Part shown: in pieces, positions 12,013 to 23,913 of the stretch
Position numbering within the stretch: the first letter of the stretch is position 1
How the letters are laid out: every line of letters starts with the position of its first letter
Assembly: GCA_949825025.1 (NCBI GenBank)
Contig: OX463781.1
Location: forward strand, 42,835,469 to 42,899,468
Direction: 5' to 3'
DNA length: 64,000 nucleotides
Origin: Siphlonurus alternatus
Taxonomy: Eukaryota > Arthropoda > Insecta > Ephemeroptera > Siphlonuridae
Made by a program: the position numbers and the translations under genes
The notes under the pieces: generated by a model
What the model was told of the DNA's origin: nothing
Databases searched by the model: none
What the model saw: the letters and a program-made list of their open reading frames with translations, nothing else

Positions 12013-12849
12013 CAGTTGCACTCTAGGTTTACAAACAGGCTTAAAGTGCGTTATTCTGAGTGCACTATTTTAATACAAACGAACAAAGTTGAATCACAAA
12101 GTTGTACACTACCTAGGCAGAGCTTACGAACAGAACTAGCATTACCATGTTAATTTGAAAAATATCTCTATCATACCCGTATTAAAAATTTTTATATCAC
12201 AATATACGTATTTTCAATTTTATATAATTTATTTTATAACAGTTACTAGCTAAATAACAAAAAAGCAACATAATATTTGTGCAATATTATTTTTCATTAA
12301 ATTTTTAAACCACCTGGTACATATTTACATTTCAAATCTAAATATTACTGCGTATTTTTTTAGCAGTATAAATACATATTTTCGATTAAAATTTGTTTAC
12401 ATTTAATTATTTTTGTTTTAATCCTTCAATTTCAAATTTAACAAAAAAATCAGGATAACTAGAAAATTGCGTTTCAATTTTAAATTAAAACAATTTTGAT
12501 AGGTTATTATTCTGGGGGTAGGTGAGGAAATTTATATTTCAATCAAATGCAGGATAATATAGTAGAACGTGAAGAAGATTATTTTTTAATAATTCTGGAA
12601 AAAAAAAGAAACAGTACATTTTAATTATTTTTTTTTATGTCAACCTTTTCAAAATTCGACTGAAGAACAAAAAATTAATACGTTAGTTCATTGATATTAA
12701 TTAATAAATACACCTAGCTTCTTGCATATAAAAAATTAATTCATTAATTTAAGACATTCAAAATTCCTTCTTTATTCCAATTTATCTAAAGTCAAAATAT
12801 CAAGAATAGACAATGGTTCAGGTTCAAAGGTTGTTGACCTCAAATCATA

Positions 12850-13060
12850 AATTAGGCAGTCACGAAGTGTTGCATGAATTTATAAACAACTTTCTCATTC
12901 TTTTTAAACCACGCGCGGTGCGAACATGCGAAGATTGATGACATCACAACTTACAGACAGTACCGATTAGCATTGAGTTGTGACGTCAGCAAGGGTTCTT
13001 GGAGAATTATAATGCAAATGTGGATTCGCAACACTTTGTAACTGTCTGATTTGTAATTTC
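12850..13060. mobile_element. Palindromic MITE, about 210 bp
   Basis: The ends AAATTAGGCAGTCACGAAGT and CACTTTGTAACTGTCTGATT pair. Inside, GATGACATCACAACTT pairs with GAGTTGTGACGTCAGC. Arm identity is moderate, indicating age. It has no coding capacity. Confidence 0.66.
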
Positions 13061-14588
13061 AGATCTGTATCCCTTTAATAGGATAGGTCATTAATATGGC
13101 AACTAGATCAAGAGCATTATATAGTTAGTTAATTACATTACTGTACAGAAACAACTATCATGATAAGTTGAAACCATAGTCTATATAGCTCTGGACGCTA
13201 TAGAAATATTTTTCAAGTTACTATTTTAAATACTAACAGTGAGTGCTCGAAATAACTTTCGATGCACTTGAGAGCCTATATTATATAGAGCTGTAAAGAA
13301 CTCATGAAGGGACTTTTGTACTGATAATATATAATCATGTTTGTTGTCTTTGTAGTGTTTTATTACAAAATAAGATTTCTATTCAAACTTAAATAACATT
13401 TTTTATTGCGTCCTAAACTATTTTCTATTTAAATTAAGTATACAGAATTGATTATCGTCCTCTTAAAATGTAAATTTTGTATTCAAAATTAACATTTAGA
13501 AAATGCTATTTTTATGTAGGCTAAAAAAATACTTTTAATATTAAAATATCTATATTTGTTCCTGTTTTATTTATTTTTTTATTTATTTCAGAATCCTTAT
13601 TTGCTAGAAAGATTTTCAATCCCTTTGAAGTCTGATAGGAAGATTGCCCTTTTTTTTTTTTTTTTGTAAAGTTAAATTGAAAAGATAGAAATGATATTTA
13701 TTTTTCTCAGACCAATATTTTTCAACTTATAAATGGCATAGCATCTGAGGAAACTTACGTAACATTAAAAAAAAAGGTAATTTATTTTTACATAAATTGA
13801 AAAGTATATATTGTAGTGATACCTGTGTTATATAATAGCTACATATATATTTTTATAATATTGGCTGCTTCTTTGGGAGTTTTATTTAAAAAAATTCTCA
13901 TTGTATAATATATAGCACCAAAATATATGTATTATTTTTCTGATGTTTATTCTTTTAAAAAATCTTGGTAATCTGACACAAGCATGATAAAAAATTTAGA
14001 TCGTAGAAAGACAGAGTATATCTTTTAAGATAAATACAAAAAAAAGTTGACAGGAATATGATCTTTAAATACTATGGGCACAAAAGTAATTATGCTATAT
14101 TTTGAAGTTAATAAAGTTATACACTTGTTTCTCAAATTTAATCAGACAAATTAAATATTTCGAGATTAAAGAAAATTGAAAATTAGAGAAAACTGAAATC
14201 ATTGGGAAATATAAACATACTGAACAATGTTAAGGATGCATCTTGACGTCATCAACCCTTTGTCCTCAAGAATTGGGCGCACGTAAGATCCTATACGGAG
14301 CAATTTTTCGATCGCTTATTGTTAACCCTCTAAATAAGTTATGTTTGCAAATTTAAAATTACGTATCGGCACTAACCTTTTACGTTTGCTGCTATAAAAA
14401 TGTTATTATTTGCCTCGAGTCAGTTTAATTAATGAGCATAATATAAAGAATTTCACGGTTGTAGTATTTTGACTTCGAGCCTAAAAAACGTGCGCAGAAG
14501 GGTTGCGCGCCGATGCGTGGTGGTTGTAGCAGGAGTCAAAATCAGCAAACGAACATGGCAACACTATATAATTTTTCTGATGGATACT
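13061..14588. other. AT-rich intergenic DNA, no gene seen
   Basis: A poly-T tract lies at about 13650-13666. A GC-richer spot at about 14480-14560 (GTGCGCAGAAGGGTTGCGCG) has no frame. Nothing here could be assigned. Confidence 0.35.
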
Positions 14589-14926
14589 TACCATTGACAA
14601 CCTACGTATAAATAAAAATTTTATTGCAAAAATGAATAGAGGGCATCAAATTATATTAACCTGAAAACCTGAATTTTTTCAGATTTTTTAGAGACTGCAT
14701 GGGAAGTATAACTATTAATATTTGTTTTTTGCTGAAGTCAGATTTCAAATCCGATAATTTTAGGTTCTATATTTTTATTAAGAATTGACGCCTATTGATG
14801 TTGATGCCTTTTCTCTGTACTTTCAATAAATAGTCTAGGGGCTGAAAAATCTGAAAAAATTAAAATAGTATGACTTTGGACCATCTATTTATTTCTGCAA
14901 TAAAAATTAATACAGTTGTCCATTAT
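14589..14926. mobile_element. Family A MITE, degenerate copy
   Basis: The arms keep TTTTATTGCAAAAATGAATA, TTTTTTCAGATTTTTTAGAG and the mirrored ATCTGAAAAAATTAAAATAG with TATTTATTTCTGCAATAAAA. The outer ends (CCATTGACAACC and GTTGTCCATTA) match the CAATGGACAAT subfamily. The centre is degraded and both TGACGTCA octamers are lost. Confidence 0.68.
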
Positions 14927-15497
14927 TAAAACAATATCTTCTTCATCTAGGTTTCCAGGCCATATATTTTTTACTCCGTGTACTATTGCACAATGATGTC
15001 TTAATGTAAAAAAAAATATAAATATGTAAATGTATTTGGTTTCTAGTTTCATTGTCTTATTGGACGAGCTGATAGGTCCTTCGGGAGAACTCTATTGTCC
15101 AGCAGAACCATCATTGTAATTGTCCGGGCAGACAATGTTCAACCATGCACAACTTTACAATTACTTCGCCTGGACAATACAGTCTACTCATAATCAAGTT
15201 AATAGTCTCAGTAAAATATTGTCTATGTGTGTGGAAGAGAAAATTAAACAGCTGTTCGTATATAAGTATAATTGAAGCTTAAATAAAATATAATGAAATG
15301 TGTTAAAATATATAATAATATATTATGATCTACAGTATAATATATAATGATGTTTAAAATGAAGGTGTTTATTTCAAAATTAAACTAAATGTTAGTTTTC
15401 ATCCTATTTTATGAATTAAATTATATTACTGTATTATTTTGTTTATCCTGAGATGAAGTAAATGCTATATTAAAGACTGCCTTACACAGAATCATAT

Positions 15498-15716
15498 CAG
15501 GGCTAATCCTCTATTGTAGGGGGTATAGTCACTCCCTTCCGGCTTATGGAGACCCAATTCTGAATTCTGATTGGCTTAGAAATAACCCTTTTTGCTGAAA
15601 CGCCTTCCTATTGGTTAAAAAGGGGTTATTTTCGTGTTGTTTACAAATTTCAACAATCCAATTTTTTTTGTAACGGTCGTGAGTGACTTTACCGGTTCAA
15701 TAGAGGATTAGCCCTG
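15498..15716. mobile_element. hAT-like MITE with 8-bp target duplication
   Basis: 219 bp. The ends are CAGGGCTAATCCTCTATTG and its complement CAATAGAGGATTAGCCCTG. It is flanked on both sides by AATCATAT (15490-15497 and 15717-15724). CAG...CTG ends plus an 8-bp duplication are the hallmark of the hAT superfamily; assignment rests on that rule because there is no transposase. It has inserted into another repeat (family F). Confidence 0.88.
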
Positions 15717-15862
15717 AATCATATGCTTTCGCAGCGTATGATAAAAAAATTAAGAACCTATGTACGTGTACGCGCATATACAACTTCGTTTCGCATCGCA
15801 TGACATCGTACGTTTCTCATTTAAGTAATACGATACCATACGATGCAGTGTGTGAACTTCCT
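15717..15862 (+). mobile_element. Family F palindromic repeat, copy 1, interrupted
   Basis: It contains TTTCGCAGCGTATGATAAAA, CTTCGTTTCGCATCGCATGA, CATCGTACGTTTCTCATTTA and GATGCAGTGTGTGAAC. The same blocks, reverse-complemented, form the copy at about 41.67-41.85 kb. Its left edge probably continues before 15490 and is split by the hAT-like MITE. Confidence 0.62.
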
Positions 15863-16221
15863 AACTGTGGTACTAAATATAGGCTAAATATATGTTATAT
15901 AAGAAATATTATTGATCGAAATACGTTAGCACAGATGTAGCTCATACATTTTAATAAAACGTTTAGCATATTAGCCCTTGTTTTAATATAATGTTTTTGA
16001 TTTTACTTTGTATGAAAATATAGCCTGATCAAGCTGATGAATTCAAATGTAGCGGTTTACATTTTTGATTTTAGAGCGTGGCAGGTGCTTTAAGAAACAC
16101 TATCTTGTCAATATTGACAAAAAAGAACCTCTCAAATTTGCTGAATTTCTGGTGATATGATTTGTCAGTCAAGCGCGACAACATTTAATTGTATGACAGT
16201 ACACAGCCCTTCCCGTTTAAA

Positions 16222-16374
16222 TGGGTGCGATTCACGAAGAAGTTAGCCAGGTTTCTCCAACCACGTTTAACTATTACACCTGCTAGTTAAACATGGTTAA
16301 GTTAACCGTGGTTAAATTAAACGTGGTTAGAAACCTTGCTAATTGCTTCGTAAATCGCGCCCAATACGCCCGAG
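16222..16374. mobile_element. GATTCACGAA-type MITE, family G copy 1
   Basis: The ends GGGTGCGATTCACGAAGAAG and CTTCGTAAATCGCGCCC pair, with AAT directly outside each. The interior is a series of AACCACGTTTAAC motifs alternating with their complement GTTAAACGTGGTT, so it can fold in several registers. About 150 bp, non-coding. Related copies occur at 53.98, 54.12 (split) and 60.75 kb. Confidence 0.78.
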
Positions 16375-16778
16375 TTGAAATAAATGTAGTATTTTTTTCA
16401 CTTTTAACGTATTTCCTCGTCGTTTTCCTCCTATTTTGCACAATTTCCAAGGAAAGTAGAAGGAAGAGATTACGTCTCTCTTATTGAGTATTAAATGTTA
16501 AAACTATTTTTTCCACTTCATCCTCACTTTGAATGAGGAAGAAATAAGAAGTGTTTTTGAGGTTGAAACATGTAATAAAATTAGATTTAGACGTTTTATG
16601 GTTGAATTGAAGAAGTAATTGTTCAACTTCAATTGGCAGTTTCTCACAAAAGAAGCGTAATTTTACTCAAAATTTGAAGAAATAGTTTGTACATTGTAAT
16701 CTAAGCAAAAATTTTGTTCTCAAACTTTTTGAAAACTTGTTTTACTTAAAACTACTTTAACTGAAAACTTTTTGGTGT
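16375..16778. other. Intergenic DNA with dispersed repeat W
   Basis: CCTATTTTGCACAATTTCC, TTTTTGAGGTTGAAACATGT and ATTTAGACGTTTTATGG match the segment near 400-600. TCCTCCTATTTTGCA also recurs beside the GATTCACGAA-type MITE at 53.9 kb. No frame looks real. Confidence 0.4.
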
Positions 16779-16799
16779 AACTTTTAATGTACGTGAAGT

Positions 16800-17535
16800 G
16801 AGCCCCCCCACTTTCAGCACTAATTCCAAATTTAAGTGCAGTAATAGGTGCTCAATTAGTGCTAATTAGTGCCGTAAGACAAACATCAGCCCCCCTGTAA
16901 ACACATGTTCAAATCCAATTTGAATTATGGGGGGCTCACTTCACGGCAGCCCCCCCACTTACAGCACTAATTCCAATTTTGGGTGCAATAATTAGTGCTC
17001 GATTAGTGCTAATTAGTGCCGTAAGAAGTTTTGCTCCAGCTCAATATCTTCATTTTCAAATAAAATCGGAAAAATGGGGGGCTCACTTCACGGCAGCCCC
17101 CCCACTTGCAGCACTAATTCCAATTTTGGGTTCAATAATTAGTGCTCGATTAGTGCTAATTAGTGCCGTAAGAAGTTTTGCTTCAGCTCAATATCTTCAT
17201 TTTAAAAAAAAATCGGAAAAATGGGGGGCTCACTTCACGGCAGCCCCCCCACTTGCAGTACTAATTCCAATTTTGGGTGCAATAATTAGTGCTCGATTAG
17301 TGCTAATTAGTGCCGTAAGAAGTTTTGCTCCAGCTCAACATCTTCATTTTCATATAAAATTGGAAAAATGGGGGGCTCACTTCACGGCAGCCCCCCCACT
17401 TGCAGCACTAATTCCAATTTTAGGTGCAATAATTAGTGCTCGATTAGTGCTAATTAGTGCCGTAAGAAGTTTTGCTCCAGCTCAACATCTTCATTTTCAT
17501 ATAAAATTCAAACACATGAAGGCAGCACCCCCCTC
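16800..17535 (+). repeat. 147-bp tandem repeats, left arm
   Basis: Successive GGCAGCCCCCCCACTT blocks start at about 16944, 17091, 17238 and 17385, exactly 147 bp apart. Each unit runs GCACTAATTCCAATTTT, AATTAGTGCTCGATTAGTGC, CCGTAAGAAGTTTTGCTCCA, CTTCATTTTC, ATGGGGGGCTCACTTCACGG. Each junction has GGGGGG facing CCCCCCC across a short loop, forming its own small hairpin. Because 147 is a multiple of three, a 202-codon frame stays open through it; it is not a protein. Confidence 0.9.
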
Positions 17536-17810
17536 CCCCCCAAACTTGCAAGTTTTGCCGCAAGAATTCCAAAATGAAATGGAATAAAAAGTGCTCAATT
17601 AGTGCTATATAATCCCACAATTTCATTTATTAAACTCGTAAATTATATGCATTAATTCATGGGACAATGTATCATGGTGGGAGGGAAATTCAAATCTATA
17701 TTTGTTTCATGGAAAATGAATTGAATGCTGCAGCAATAAGTTCATTCAACATTTCTTTTGACATTGTCGAAGCATTAAATTTATAAAGTCTCTCCAATTA
17801 AAGTTATGTA

Positions 17811-18217
17811 AATGACGAAGGTAGAGATAACACCGATCAGCTGTTCGACGTAGTCCCCTTTGATTAACATGTAAACCTTAGCAAATTCACAGAATGTCTG
17901 AAATTTTTTTAAAGAGGCAGATAAGAATTCCTAAAAGACATAAGAAAAGATTCAAAACAATTTAATTAGCCGATTTTTTTAAATTAAGGTTTTAGTTTGT
18001 CTCTCAATGGGAAAGCCCTATATCCTAAAAATTAAAAAAAAAATAATTATAAAAAAATTGGCTAGTTTAATTGTTTCGAAATTTTTTCTTCGGCTTTTAG
18101 GCACTAATATCTGCCTCTCAAAAAAATTTCAGAATTTTTGTCAATTTGCTAAGGTTTACATGTTAATCAAAGTGGACTACGTCGAACAGTTGATCGGTGT
18201 TATCTGTAACTTCATTG
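17811..18217. mobile_element. Family B MITE in the left arm
   Basis: The ends AGATAACACCGATCAGCTGT and ACAGTTGATCGGTGTTATCT pair, and pairing continues inward through CGACGTAGTCC and AGGTTTACATGTTAATCAAA. It is a palindrome inside the arm of a larger palindrome. The 74-codon frame at 18007 is an artefact. Confidence 0.78.
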
Positions 18218-18756
18218 AAAAAAAAATATAAAATTTTTAATGCTTATTTTTTTTTTTTTTTTGTTTTTTTGTTTTTTAATTTCCGATATAAAAATAAAAT
18301 ATACCAAAAAAATGTAGAGAAAATTTTAAAACAATTAATTGTTAAGAATTTTTTATATTAATTTTTTATATGTCCAGTATAGAGCTTTCCCATTGAAGAC
18401 CTAAACTAATAAATTAATATTAAAAAAAATCAGATCCAGCGATCGTTTTGACATTTTTTCTAATTTTTTTTTGGTGCTTAGAATTATCTTTAAAAAAAAA
18501 TCAGAATTATCATGAGGCTGCTAAGGTTTACATGTTAACCAAACCAAATGGGACTAAAACAATCGATGTTTCGTGTTATCTTACCCTTAAGTGTATATAA
18601 ATAAAGAAATAAAGAAGGAGGAGAAGAAGAAAAAGAAGAAGGAGGAGGAGCGGGAGGAAAAAACAATAAAAAACAAAACAAAAATTAGTTCAGTATATAA
18701 TTTGTGATGAAATATTTTTCTAATCAACTGTATAGAGATGAAAAAATTAAAATAAA

Positions 18757-18906
<150 letters not shown>

Positions 18907-19050
18907 TATAAATAAGGGAGATGAAGATTAAAAAAAATATTTTATTGGGTTTACTAATTTTACTGTCCTATTTTGAGTATTTTTGTAGTAGTCTCAGTAA
19001 TAAAGTTCTATACTTCCAGACAAACATTATTACAGTTATTTAATAGATAT

Positions 19051-20445
19051 GTTGGCACCAAAGAACGAAAGAAATGCGCACATCTAGGTGTGCCTCTAGC
19101 GATTTGAGCAAAGTCCAATATTAACAAATATTTCAGGTTTTGCTCATTTAAATTTCATCATTTCTAGAAGTGCTGAAATCAAAAAAAGCAAACCCCGACG
19201 AGAAGTTTTATTTCGGTGTTTACTCATTTAAATTTGATCATTTCTAGAAGTGCCCAACTCGAAAAAAGCCAACCCCAACGAGAAGTTTTATTTCGGGCTT
19301 TGCTCACTGTTTTGATTATTTCTAGAAGTGCTCAAAGCAAAATGAAAAATAATAATTAGAAATTGTGCCGTATTATAGCAATAAATAATAAAAGAATAAA
19401 ATAATATAAATTTAATAATATTTTAATTATATCACTTTTTTAAATAATTGATAAAATACATATTTAACATTAATAGCGTGTATACTGCAGTTTAGTATTT
19501 TTTATTTATTTTTTTTATTATTAAACATTTCTTTCTGTATTATTCAAGTCATATTGAAAAAATACTATTTTGTCACACTGAGAGACACTTTTAATTTTTT
19601 TTCATTTTTTGCAATTAAAGGGTATGATTACAATTATTCTCTGGCAATGAATTCCAGGTTGCAGATGAACAATTTCTAAGTTCAGACGACGTACCATACA
19701 TGACAAAGAAAAGAGTTCCTCAAATCAACAGCAGCATTAGCAAATTCAAAGCAAGGTTTTGTGTTTTGCAACTGCAAGAAAGGCGTCAATCTAAAACATG
19801 TTGTGCAAAGAAAAAAAAAAATTAGATGAATTTTAAAATGCCATGATAGTATTTTTTTTTTTATTGGTAGGTTTGGTACTATCTTGAGGAGCTCTTTGCT
19901 CCTTAGCAAGTTCTATAAATTAAGTTAAAATGGTTTTATAATATATCAGCTGTAAAAAATTATTTAAATTAACTAACATACAATATATTAATAGAAAAAG
20001 TGTGACAAAACAGTATTTCTCAGTATGACTTGAATAATTCAGAAAGAAATGTTTTAATAAAAAAATAATATATATACGCGCTATGCTAAACTATCAAATT
20101 TGTATTTTTTTCAATTAATTAAAAAAGTGATGTAATTAAAATCTTATTAAATTCACAATATTTTATTGTTTCATTATTTATTACAAATTATTACTATAAT
20201 ACGGCACAATTTCTAATTGTTATTTTTCATTTTGCTTTGAGCACTTCTAGAAATGATCAAAACAGTGAGCGAAGCCCGAAATAAAACTTCTCGTCGGGGT
20301 TTGCTTTTTTTGATTTGAGCACTTCTAGAAATGATGAAATTTAAATGAGCAAATTTAAGCCCGAAATATTTGTAAATATCGGGCTTTGCTCAAATCGCTA
20401 GAGGCACACCTAGATGTGCGCATTTTTTCGGGCTTTGGTGCCAAC
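19051..20445. mobile_element. GTTGGCACC foldback element, copy 1 (apex of the 6-kb palindrome)
   Basis: The ends are GTTGGCACCAAAG and CTTTGGTGCCAAC. The arms contain about 85-bp subrepeats (AAAGCCCGAAATAAAACTTC, CTTCTAGAAATGATCAAA, GAGCACTTCTAG and complements). The unique centre at about 19630-19930 is shared, in the other orientation, with the copy at 57.26 kb, whose flanks are different, so these ends are real. On the minus strand the centre has a splice-acceptor-like TTTCTTGCAG followed by 29 codons ending HVWYVV-stop that are conserved between the copies. Confidence 0.8.
19682..19780 (-). pseudogene. Exon-like coding remnant in the GTTGGCACC element, copy 1
   Basis: On the minus strand a TTTCTTGCAG acceptor-like site precedes a frame whose last residues include NTKPCFEFANAAVDLRNSF and then LCHVWYVV followed by TGA. 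The matching frame in copy 2 (58.58-58.67 kb) differs at about six bases, roughly half of them synonymous, and ends at the same stop. This could be the last exon of a lost transposase or of a captured host gene. I do not recognise the protein. Confidence 0.4.
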
Positions 20446-20577
20446 ATATGTATTAAATAACTGTAATAATGTTTGTCTGGAAGTATAGAACTTTATTACT
20501 GAGACTACTACCAAAATACTCAAAATAGGACAGTAAAATTAATAAACCCAATATAATATTATAATTCTTCACACCCC

Positions 20578-20850
<273 letters not shown>

Positions 20851-21109
20851 TTTTTTCATCTCTATACAGATGATTAGAAAAATATTTCATCACAAATTAT
20901 ATACTGAACTAATTTTTGTTTTGTTTTTTATTGTTTTTTCCTCCCGCTCCTCCTCTTTCTTCTTCTTTTTCTTCTTCTCCTCCTTTATTTCTTTATTTAT
21001 ATATACTTAAGGGTAAGATAACACGAAACATCGATTGTTTTAGTCCCATTTGGTTAACATGTAAACCTTAGCAGCCTCATGATAATTCTGATTTTTTTTT
21101 AAAGATAAT

Positions 21110-21424
21110 GGAGTATTGTCTTCCATTTTTTTTATTGCAGAAATGGATAGAGGGTGCAAAGTTATGCTACCCTGATTTTTTTCAGATTTTTTTGAGACTT
21201 GGAAATATTTTTAAAAAATTATTGAAAGTCCTTTTTGTGACGTCACGCGGCGGCAAGTCCTATCTTTTTCTTAAGGAGCGGCGTCTCGTGACGTCACGAA
21301 AAGGACTTTTAATAATTTTTTAAAAATAGTTCCCGGGCTCTAAAAAATCTGAAAAAAATCAGGGTAGCATAACTTTGCTCCCTCTATCCATTTCTGCAAT
21401 AAAAAAAATTGAGGACAATACTCT
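21110..21424. mobile_element. Family A MITE inserted in the right arm only
   Basis: The ends GGAGTATTGTC and GACAATACTCT flank a full family A body with both TGACGTCA octamers (21238-21245 and 21289-21296). The left arm at about 18480 has the uninterrupted target TTAGAATTATCTTT. Here its complement is split with AT on each side (21108-21109 and 21425-21426), giving an apparent 2-bp duplication. It therefore entered after the arms were formed. Confidence 0.87.
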
Positions 21425-21681
21425 ATTCTAAGCACCAAAAAAAAAAATAGAAAAAATGTCAAAACGATCGCTGGATCTGATTTTTTTTAATATTAATTTA
21501 TTAGTTTAGGACTCCAATGGGAAAGCTCTATACTGGACATATAAAAAATTAATATACAAAATTCTTAACGATCAATTGTTTTAAAATTTTCTCTACATTT
21601 TTTTGGTATATTTTATTTTTATATCGGAAATTAAAAAAAAAAAAAAATAATAAGCATTAAAAATTTTATAATTTTTTTTTT

Positions 21682-22085
21682 CAATTAAGTTACAGATAAC
21701 ACCGATCAACTGTTCGACGTAGTCCACTTTGATTAACATGTAAACCTTAGCAAATTGACAAAAATTCTGAAATTTTTTTGAGAGGCAGATATTAGTGCCT
21801 AAAAGCCGAAGAAAAAATTTCGAAACAATTAAACTAGCCGATTTTTTTATAATTATTTTTTTTAATTTTTAGGATATAGGGCTTTCCCATTGAGAGACAA
21901 ACTAAAACCTTAATTTAAAAAAATCGGCTAATTAAATTGTTTTGAATCTTTTCCTATGTCTTTTAGGAATTCTTATCTGCCTCTTAAAAAAATTTCAGAC
22001 ATTCTGTGAATTTGCTAAGGTTTACATGTTAATCAAAGGGGACTACGTCGAACAGCTGATCGGTGTAATCTCTACCTTCGTCATT
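21682..22085. mobile_element. Family B MITE in the right arm
   Basis: Mirror of the copy at 17811-18217, nearly identical to it, including AAAAGCCGAAGAAAAAATTT and TTCGACGTAGTCC. Its presence at the same place in both arms shows it was there before the inverted duplication that built the arms, or was copied by gene conversion. Confidence 0.78.
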
Positions 22086-22309
22086 TACATAACTTTAATT
22101 GGAGAGACTTTATAAATTTAATGCTTCGACAATGTCAAAAGAAATGTTGAATGAACTTATTGCTGCAGCATTCAATTCATTTTCCATGAAACAAATATAG
22201 ATTTGAATTTCCCTCCCACCATGATACATTGTCCCATGAATTATTGCATATAATTTACGAGTTAAAATAAATGAAATTGTGGGATTATATAGCACTAATT
22301 GAGCACTTT

Positions 22310-22817
22310 TTATTCCATTTCATTTTGGAATTCTTGCGGCAAAACTTGCAAGTTTGGGGGGGAGGGGGGTGCTGCCTTCATGTGTTTGAATTTTATATGA
22401 AAATGAAGATGTTGAGCTGGAGCAAAACTTCTTACGGCACTAATTAGCACTAATCGAGCACTAATTATTGCACCTAAAATTGGAATTAGTGCTGCAAGTG
22501 GGGGGGCTGCCGTGAAGTGAGCCCCCCATTTTTCCAATTTTATTTGAAAATGAAGATGTTGAGCTGGAGCAAAACTTCTTACGGCACTAATTAGCACTAA
22601 TCGAGCACTAATTATTGCACCCAAAATTGGAATTAGTGCTGCAAGTGGGGGGGCTGCCGTGATGTGAGCCCCCCATAATTCAAATTGGATTTGAACATGT
22701 GTTTACAGGGGGGCTGATGTTTGTCTTACGGCACTAATTAGCACTAATTGAGCACCTATTACTGCACTTAAATTTGGAATTAGTGCTGAAAGTGGGGGGG
22801 CTCACTTCACGTACATT
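22310..22817 (-). repeat. 147-bp tandem repeats, right arm
   Basis: Inverse of the left-arm array but with fewer units. GGCTGCCGTGA junctions lie 147 bp apart near 22507 and 22654, followed by the terminal half unit. Copy-number difference between arms (about four against two) indicates unequal exchange or slippage after arm formation. Confidence 0.88.
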
Positions 22818-22824
22818 AACTTTT

Positions 22825-23437
22825 ACCATCTAACCACATCGATCATAATTTTCATTCTCATTCTCTTTTTTTTTATATTTTGTTCCCTCCCCTTATGATT
22901 AAAGTCAGGAAGGTTTGGTTTTGGCTTCTAGGCATAAATGTAATGTTGGCCACAGAAAAGGGGTTGGGGGGGGTGACTGGAACTTGATTTCCCTAGTGAA
23001 CGATTGCGGGTAGCCTGCGTGGAGCAAACAGCAAACCGCCCAACATTTTATAAAGGTAAGACTGCTTTTTTTGTTTTTATAGATTTCATTTTTCTATGTA
23101 ATAAAATAATAATTGTGTTTTGTATGATAGAACACTTACTTTCTATAGAAAAAAAAATAAAAATATATACACAGCCTTTAGCAAGTGTTTTCAAACGAAT
23201 TAATCTCATATAAAAAGAAAAAAAAAAGTATTTATTAATGGTTTGAATGAATGAAGCTGTCTGAAATAACTTAATAATTTAATCGAATGCAAAAGAGAGC
23301 ATTAATTATATAATTTTTTTCTGTGAGTTAAAACGATGCGTGAGGAAAAATTCAATTAGATGTTTGAAATAGTTAAGACAAGATTTCAAATGTTTCCATA
23401 TTTTAATAATGTAGTGATACTTGTGTTTTAAAATACT
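22825..23437. other. Intergenic DNA, no gene seen
   Basis: It holds a short G-rich patch near 22960 (GGGGTTGGGGGGGGTGACTG) and AT-rich sequence. A 69-codon frame at 23004 has no recognisable feature. Confidence 0.35.
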
Positions 23438-23601
23438 AGTAGGTCAATCCGTGAACCCTGCTTGATGTATGTACATTTTTATACCACTTTCTTACACCAG
23501 CTCAGAGGGTGGGGTAGGGAGTGCAGGGCAAATGACGTCACGATTTTTGTTCATAAACTTGCTCAGAGTACACCGAGCAGGATTTACGAACCGACCCACT
23601 A
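23438..23601. mobile_element. Family Q MITE, diverged copy
   Basis: The ends TAGTAGGTCAATCCGTGAAC and TTTACGAACCGACCCACTA pair. CCCTGCTTGATGTA and its partner TACACCGAGCAGG match the interior of the 34.30-kb copy. The loop contains ATGACGTCACG. About 164 bp. Confidence 0.72.
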
Positions 23602-23913
23602 ACTTCTCATTTGCTTATTGAATCCAATACAGTAGATATTACAGTATATCCATAAGTTTGGATACATGATGTAATACACTCCATTCAGCCTATAACATAA
23701 AACACTTTTCAACAAAAACGATTTAAATAAACATATAATTAATTATACCCTCATATATACAGTATATTTCACATGAATTGTGATGTTTATTAGTGCAGGT
23801 ATCATAATCAGGTATTTGAATATAAAATAGACATGGTGACCTTGTAAATGTCATGAAAACTAAGATTTTGAGTTCTTTAATCGCAAGGATGTTCTTTTAA
23901 ATTAATGTTCTTA

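Noticed and set aside
16944..17531. Unit length 147 bp equals nucleosome core DNA length
   Set aside because: Only four units in one arm and two in the other; a single numerical coincidence is not evidence for nucleosome phasing.
16979..17587. A 202-codon frame with four 49-residue repeats
   Set aside because: It exists because the 147-bp tandem unit is a multiple of three without stops. The right arm gives the same frame on the other strand, truncated to match its fewer units. There is no domain and it lies within foldback arms.
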